Source: Paracidovorax valerianellae (lineage in GTDB: Bacteria > Pseudomonadota > Gammaproteobacteria > Burkholderiales > Burkholderiaceae_C). From it: 64,000 nt of DNA. Under the pieces are notes generated by a model that did no database searches, was not told where the DNA came from, and saw only the letters and a list, made by a program, of their open reading frames with translations. The stretch covers positions 161,365 to 225,364 of the forward strand of contig NZ_FMZC01000007.1 of the NCBI RefSeq assembly GCF_900102625.1, given 5' to 3'. Positions within the stretch are counted from its first letter, which is position 1, and each line of letters begins with the position of its first letter. This document shows, one piece after another, positions 61,668-64,000 of the stretch. Both the position numbers and the translations under genes were made by a program.

Positions 61668-62997
61668 GGCGCGCGCTCCCGGCGTTTGCGCGGGCCTTGG
61701 CCGCCTGCTGCATGGTTTCGTCCAGCTGCATGCCGGTGCCTGGCGGCCAGGTGCCCAGCTCCAGTTGCCGCACATCGGTCTTGGCGCTGACGACGGCGCG
61801 GCGCACGATGCCGAGCGTTCCGGCCTCCAGATCGAGGACCACGGTGTCGATGTGCATGGGCGCGAACATGAGCACGCCCACCTTCAGCCGCACGAGCAGT
61901 TGCAGGTCCTGCCGGGGCAGCCAGAAGCGGTAGGGGCCGGCATGCCGCGCGGCCGCGGTGAAGTGGGCGAGCACCACCTCCTCGCCGCCCTGCGGGTAAT
62001 CGATCTGCTGGTCCTCGGGCGCGCAGTTCCAGTAGCGGTAATCGTGGTCGAGCGGGCTCTTGGGCCATTGGGTCTGCTTCCAGCGCTCGTCGTGCGTGCC
62101 GGCCAGGGCCACGCGGGGGCTCCACCAGCGGCCCACCGGCCCGAGGCCGACCACCGGATAGTCCGTCTGCCCGGTGTAGGGCTGCTGAAAGGCTTCGATC
62201 TGCGGCGCGCGCCACGCGGGCGCAGCGCCCTGCCCTTCGGCCGCCAGCCGGCCGGCCACGCCGCCGCTGCGCGCAAGCTGGGCCAGGGCGTCGTCGGCCT
62301 GCGCCACCGCGGCGGGCTGCCGGCCGCAGCCGATGGGGTTGGCGCCGTAAAAACCCGGCAGCGCGGCGTGCGCCTTGGCGGCCAGGCGCCGCTGCGCATC
62401 GGTCACGCCGCTGTCGGGCGCGCTGTCCAGAATGGCCTGCAGCGCACGCTCTTGCCGGATCAGGTGCGGGCCGCCGAACGCCAGTTCGTAGCCGATGCGC
62501 ACGCGGTCCACCGGCTCCGGGTCGGTCAGCTGCAGCGTGCCCAGTGCGGCCACGGAGCGCGCAAAGCGGCGCGGCCCGGTCACCTGGAAGGTTTTTTCGA
62601 TGGCGTCGCCGAACCGGAACCCGACCGGCCAGCGGGGCAGCGGCTTGCCGTCCGGCGCGTGCGCGGTCGCGTTGACCACGAGCACATCGCACCGCGGCTT
62701 GAACGGCGCGTAATCGCTTTCCTGCAGCAGGCTGGCTTCGTTCACCTCGCCGGCGAACGCATCGGCCTGGCACAGCGGCGGCTGCTGTTCGGGGGGCAGC
62801 AGCACGGGCTCCTTGCGCCCGTCCACCTCCTGCAGCTGCAACAGCGAATACGACATGCGCGACACCATCACATGGAAGACGTCGCCGTGCGGGTCCACGT
62901 GCTGGAAGTACTGGCTCGGCCAGGGCGTGTGGTTGATGACCTCCGGCACGCCGGCGGCATCGATGGGGCTGGGCAGAGCGTGGGAGGGCAGCGCCAT
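61657..62997 (-). CDS. DUF2169 protein, T6SS effector adaptor
   Basis: 446 residues from the ATG at 62997, 11 bases after the VgrG stop. Matches DUF2169: YFQHVDPHGDVFHVMVSRMS, ARSVAALGTLQLTDPEPVDR, ELAFGGPHLI, NPIGCG, PVVGLGPVGRWWSPRVALAG, WNCAPEDQQIDYPQGGEEVV. Proteins with this domain encoded between vgrG and DUF4150 genes help load PAAR-like effectors onto VgrG. Confidence 0.88.
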   Translation of the reverse strand: MALPSHALPSPIDAAGVPEVINHTPWPSQYFQHVDPHGDVFHVMVSRMSYSLLQLQEVDGRKEPVLLPPEQQPPLCQADAFAGEVNEASLLQESDYAPFKPRCDVLVVNATAHAPDGKPLPRWPVGFRFGDAIEKTFQVTGPRRFARSVAALGTLQLTDPEPVDRVRIGYELAFGGPHLIRQERALQAILDSAPDSGVTDAQRRLAAKAHAALPGFYGANPIGCGRQPAAVAQADDALAQLARSGGVAGRLAAEGQGAAPAWRAPQIEAFQQPYTGQTDYPVVGLGPVGRWWSPRVALAGTHDERWKQTQWPKSPLDHDYRYWNCAPEDQQIDYPQGGEEVVLAHFTAAARHAGPYRFWLPRQDLQLLVRLKVGVLMFAPMHIDTVVLDLEAGTLGIVRRAVVSAKTDVRQLELGTWPPGTGMQLDETMQQAAKARANAGSARHGP

Positions 62998-63008
62998 GGC
63001 GTCGTGGC

Positions 63009-64000
63009 TCAGTTCAGGTCGATGCGCTTGGAATCGAGGCCGATGTGTCGGGAGCCCACCAGATCGATGTCCTTGCCGTTGACGGTGACCTGGCCGCCCT
63101 TGTCCATGCGTAGCACCGAGGCGCCGCACACCAGTTCGATGGAATCGCCCGCCTCGATGCGGATCGCCTTGCCCGTGCTCTGGCTCCAGTTCTCGCCGAC
63201 CTTCGTCGTCTGGCTCTGCCCCACGCTGACCGATCGGCTCAGGATCACGTTCGTGCTCTGCGTCAGGCCCACGTTCACCACCATCGCCGCGCCCACGTTC
63301 ACGTTGTAGGCCGCGCCGATGTTCATCATCTTGGCCAACCCCACGTTCTGCAGGTACGCCAGGCCCACGGTCTCGGTCTTGAAGCTGCCGACCTTGATCG
63401 ACCAGTTGTTGCCGATCTTGTCCTTTTCGTTGCGCCCGATGGTCTTGCTGCGGTTGTTGCCGATGCTCACCGTCTCGTCGATGCCGACGTCCTCGCTGCG
63501 GTTGTCGCCGATGCTGATCTTTTCGTCGTGGTCCACCCGCTCGGTGCGGTTGTTGTGCACGGTGATCTTTTCATCGCGGTCCACGGTCTCGGTGCGGTCG
63601 CGGTGAATGACATTCGTCTCGTCCCGGTCGACGGTCTTCCTGCGGTCGTTGCCCACCCACTTGTCTTCGTCGTTCTCGACTTCGGTGAGCTGGTCTTTCT
63701 GCGCATGCAGCCACAGCTGCTCGGCGCCGGCCTTGTCTTCGAAGCGGATGGCGTTGGCATCGCCCGCACCGTTCTTCATGCCGTCCCCGAACGCCCCGCC
63801 CTTGCTCGATTTGGTCTTGATGCCCGATTGCGTGGCGTTGGCCGGCAACGCCCACGGGGGCATGTTGTCGGCGTTGTAGACGCAGCCGGTGATGAGGGGA
63901 TGGTCCGGGTCGCCATTGAGGAAGTCCACGACGACTTCCATGTTGATGCGGGGGATGAACATGGCCCCGAAGCCGGAGCCGGCCCAGCTGCTGGAGACGC
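63009..64000 (-). CDS. vgrG: VgrG spike protein, C-terminal part
   Basis: Partial; the frame runs off the right window edge (N-terminal gp27/gp5 part missing). Visible part begins with GSGFGAMFIPRINMEVVVDF and LNGDPDHPLITGCVYNADN, the end of the gp5 OB fold, followed by a beta-helix of regular short repeats (VDRDE, VDHDEKISIGDNRSEDVG, IGRNEKDKIGNN) and a C-terminal VTVNGKDIDLVGSRHIGLDS tail. It is the spike of a type VI secretion system; the structural T6SS genes are not in this window. First gene of the toxin operon. Confidence 0.95.
   Translation of the reverse strand, partial: VSSSWAGSGFGAMFIPRINMEVVVDFLNGDPDHPLITGCVYNADNMPPWALPANATQSGIKTKSSKGGAFGDGMKNGAGDANAIRFEDKAGAEQLWLHAQKDQLTEVENDEDKWVGNDRRKTVDRDETNVIHRDRTETVDRDEKITVHNNRTERVDHDEKISIGDNRSEDVGIDETVSIGNNRSKTIGRNEKDKIGNNWSIKVGSFKTETVGLAYLQNVGLAKMMNIGAAYNVNVGAAMVVNVGLTQSTNVILSRSVSVGQSQTTKVGENWSQSTGKAIRIEAGDSIELVCGASVLRMDKGGQVTVNGKDIDLVGSRHIGLDSKRIDLN

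Overview
The window is about 68% GC with dense, overlapping genes. The gene content points to a plant-associated comamonad of the Acidovorax/Paracidovorax type (citrulli/avenae group). The reasons are the HrpX-type promoters in front of type III effector-like genes, VirK and a GH5-CBM2 cellulase, a VgrG toxin module, a complete aerobic purine catabolic set, and a dispersed palindromic repeat that I remember from Comamonadaceae genomes. No rRNA, tRNA, CRISPR array, transposase or prophage was seen.

Layout. 1-3.3 kb: end of xdhA plus xdhB. 3.3-8.1 kb: TonB-dependent siderophore receptor, DUF2946 protein, membrane diguanylate cyclase. 8.4-10.3 kb: Crp/Fnr regulator and divergent porin. 10.4-15 kb: an exported PLP enzyme and a lipoprotein RidA, divergent from a Cache-NarL two-component system. 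15.1-17.1 kb: EAL-CBS-GGDEF protein. 17.1-20.5 kb: puuD, xdhC, a TonB-like lipoprotein and uraH. 20.8-25 kb: virK, cellulase, gamma-glutamyltranspeptidase. 25.2-29.2 kb: PAF-acetylhydrolase-like lipoprotein, QseBC-like pair, DUF2867. 29.3-37.2 kb: ttuD, GntR regulator, puuE, a uraD-amidohydrolase fusion, an M20 hydrolase and a dicarboxylate carrier. 37.3-43.8 kb: chemoreceptor, GntR, orphan ctaD, DUF2244, DUF4142 and DUF421 proteins. 44-49.9 kb: allantoin-type permease, racemase, GntR, maeB. 50-58.6 kb: three type III effector candidates interleaved with a TauABC-like importer and a secreted unknown. 58.8-64 kb: VgrG, DUF2169, DUF4150 (PAAR-like), GHH nuclease toxin and two candidate immunity genes.

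How it works together. Hypoxanthine/xanthine to urate (XdhAB with XdhC), urate to 5-hydroxyisourate (PuuD), to OHCU (UraH), to allantoin (UraD domain), to allantoate (PuuE), to ureidoglycolate (amidohydrolase domain), and on towards glyoxylate and glycerate (TtuD phosphorylates glycerate). An allantoin permease and a racemase feed the same route. The octamer TGTATRCA lies upstream of at least four of these units and is a good candidate for the operator of the local FadR-type GntR regulators.

The most interesting part is 50-58.6 kb. Three minus-strand genes each have a perfect plant-inducible-promoter box (TTCGB-N15-TTCGB) followed 31 bases later by a -10-like hexamer. They encode a 1022-residue AWR/RipA-like protein, an HELIH (M91, HopH1/XopG/NleD-like) protease, and a 203-residue protein with an MGNSCC acylation signal and an F-box-like segment. 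A T6SS toxin module follows directly, so the end of this window looks like a host and competitor interaction island.
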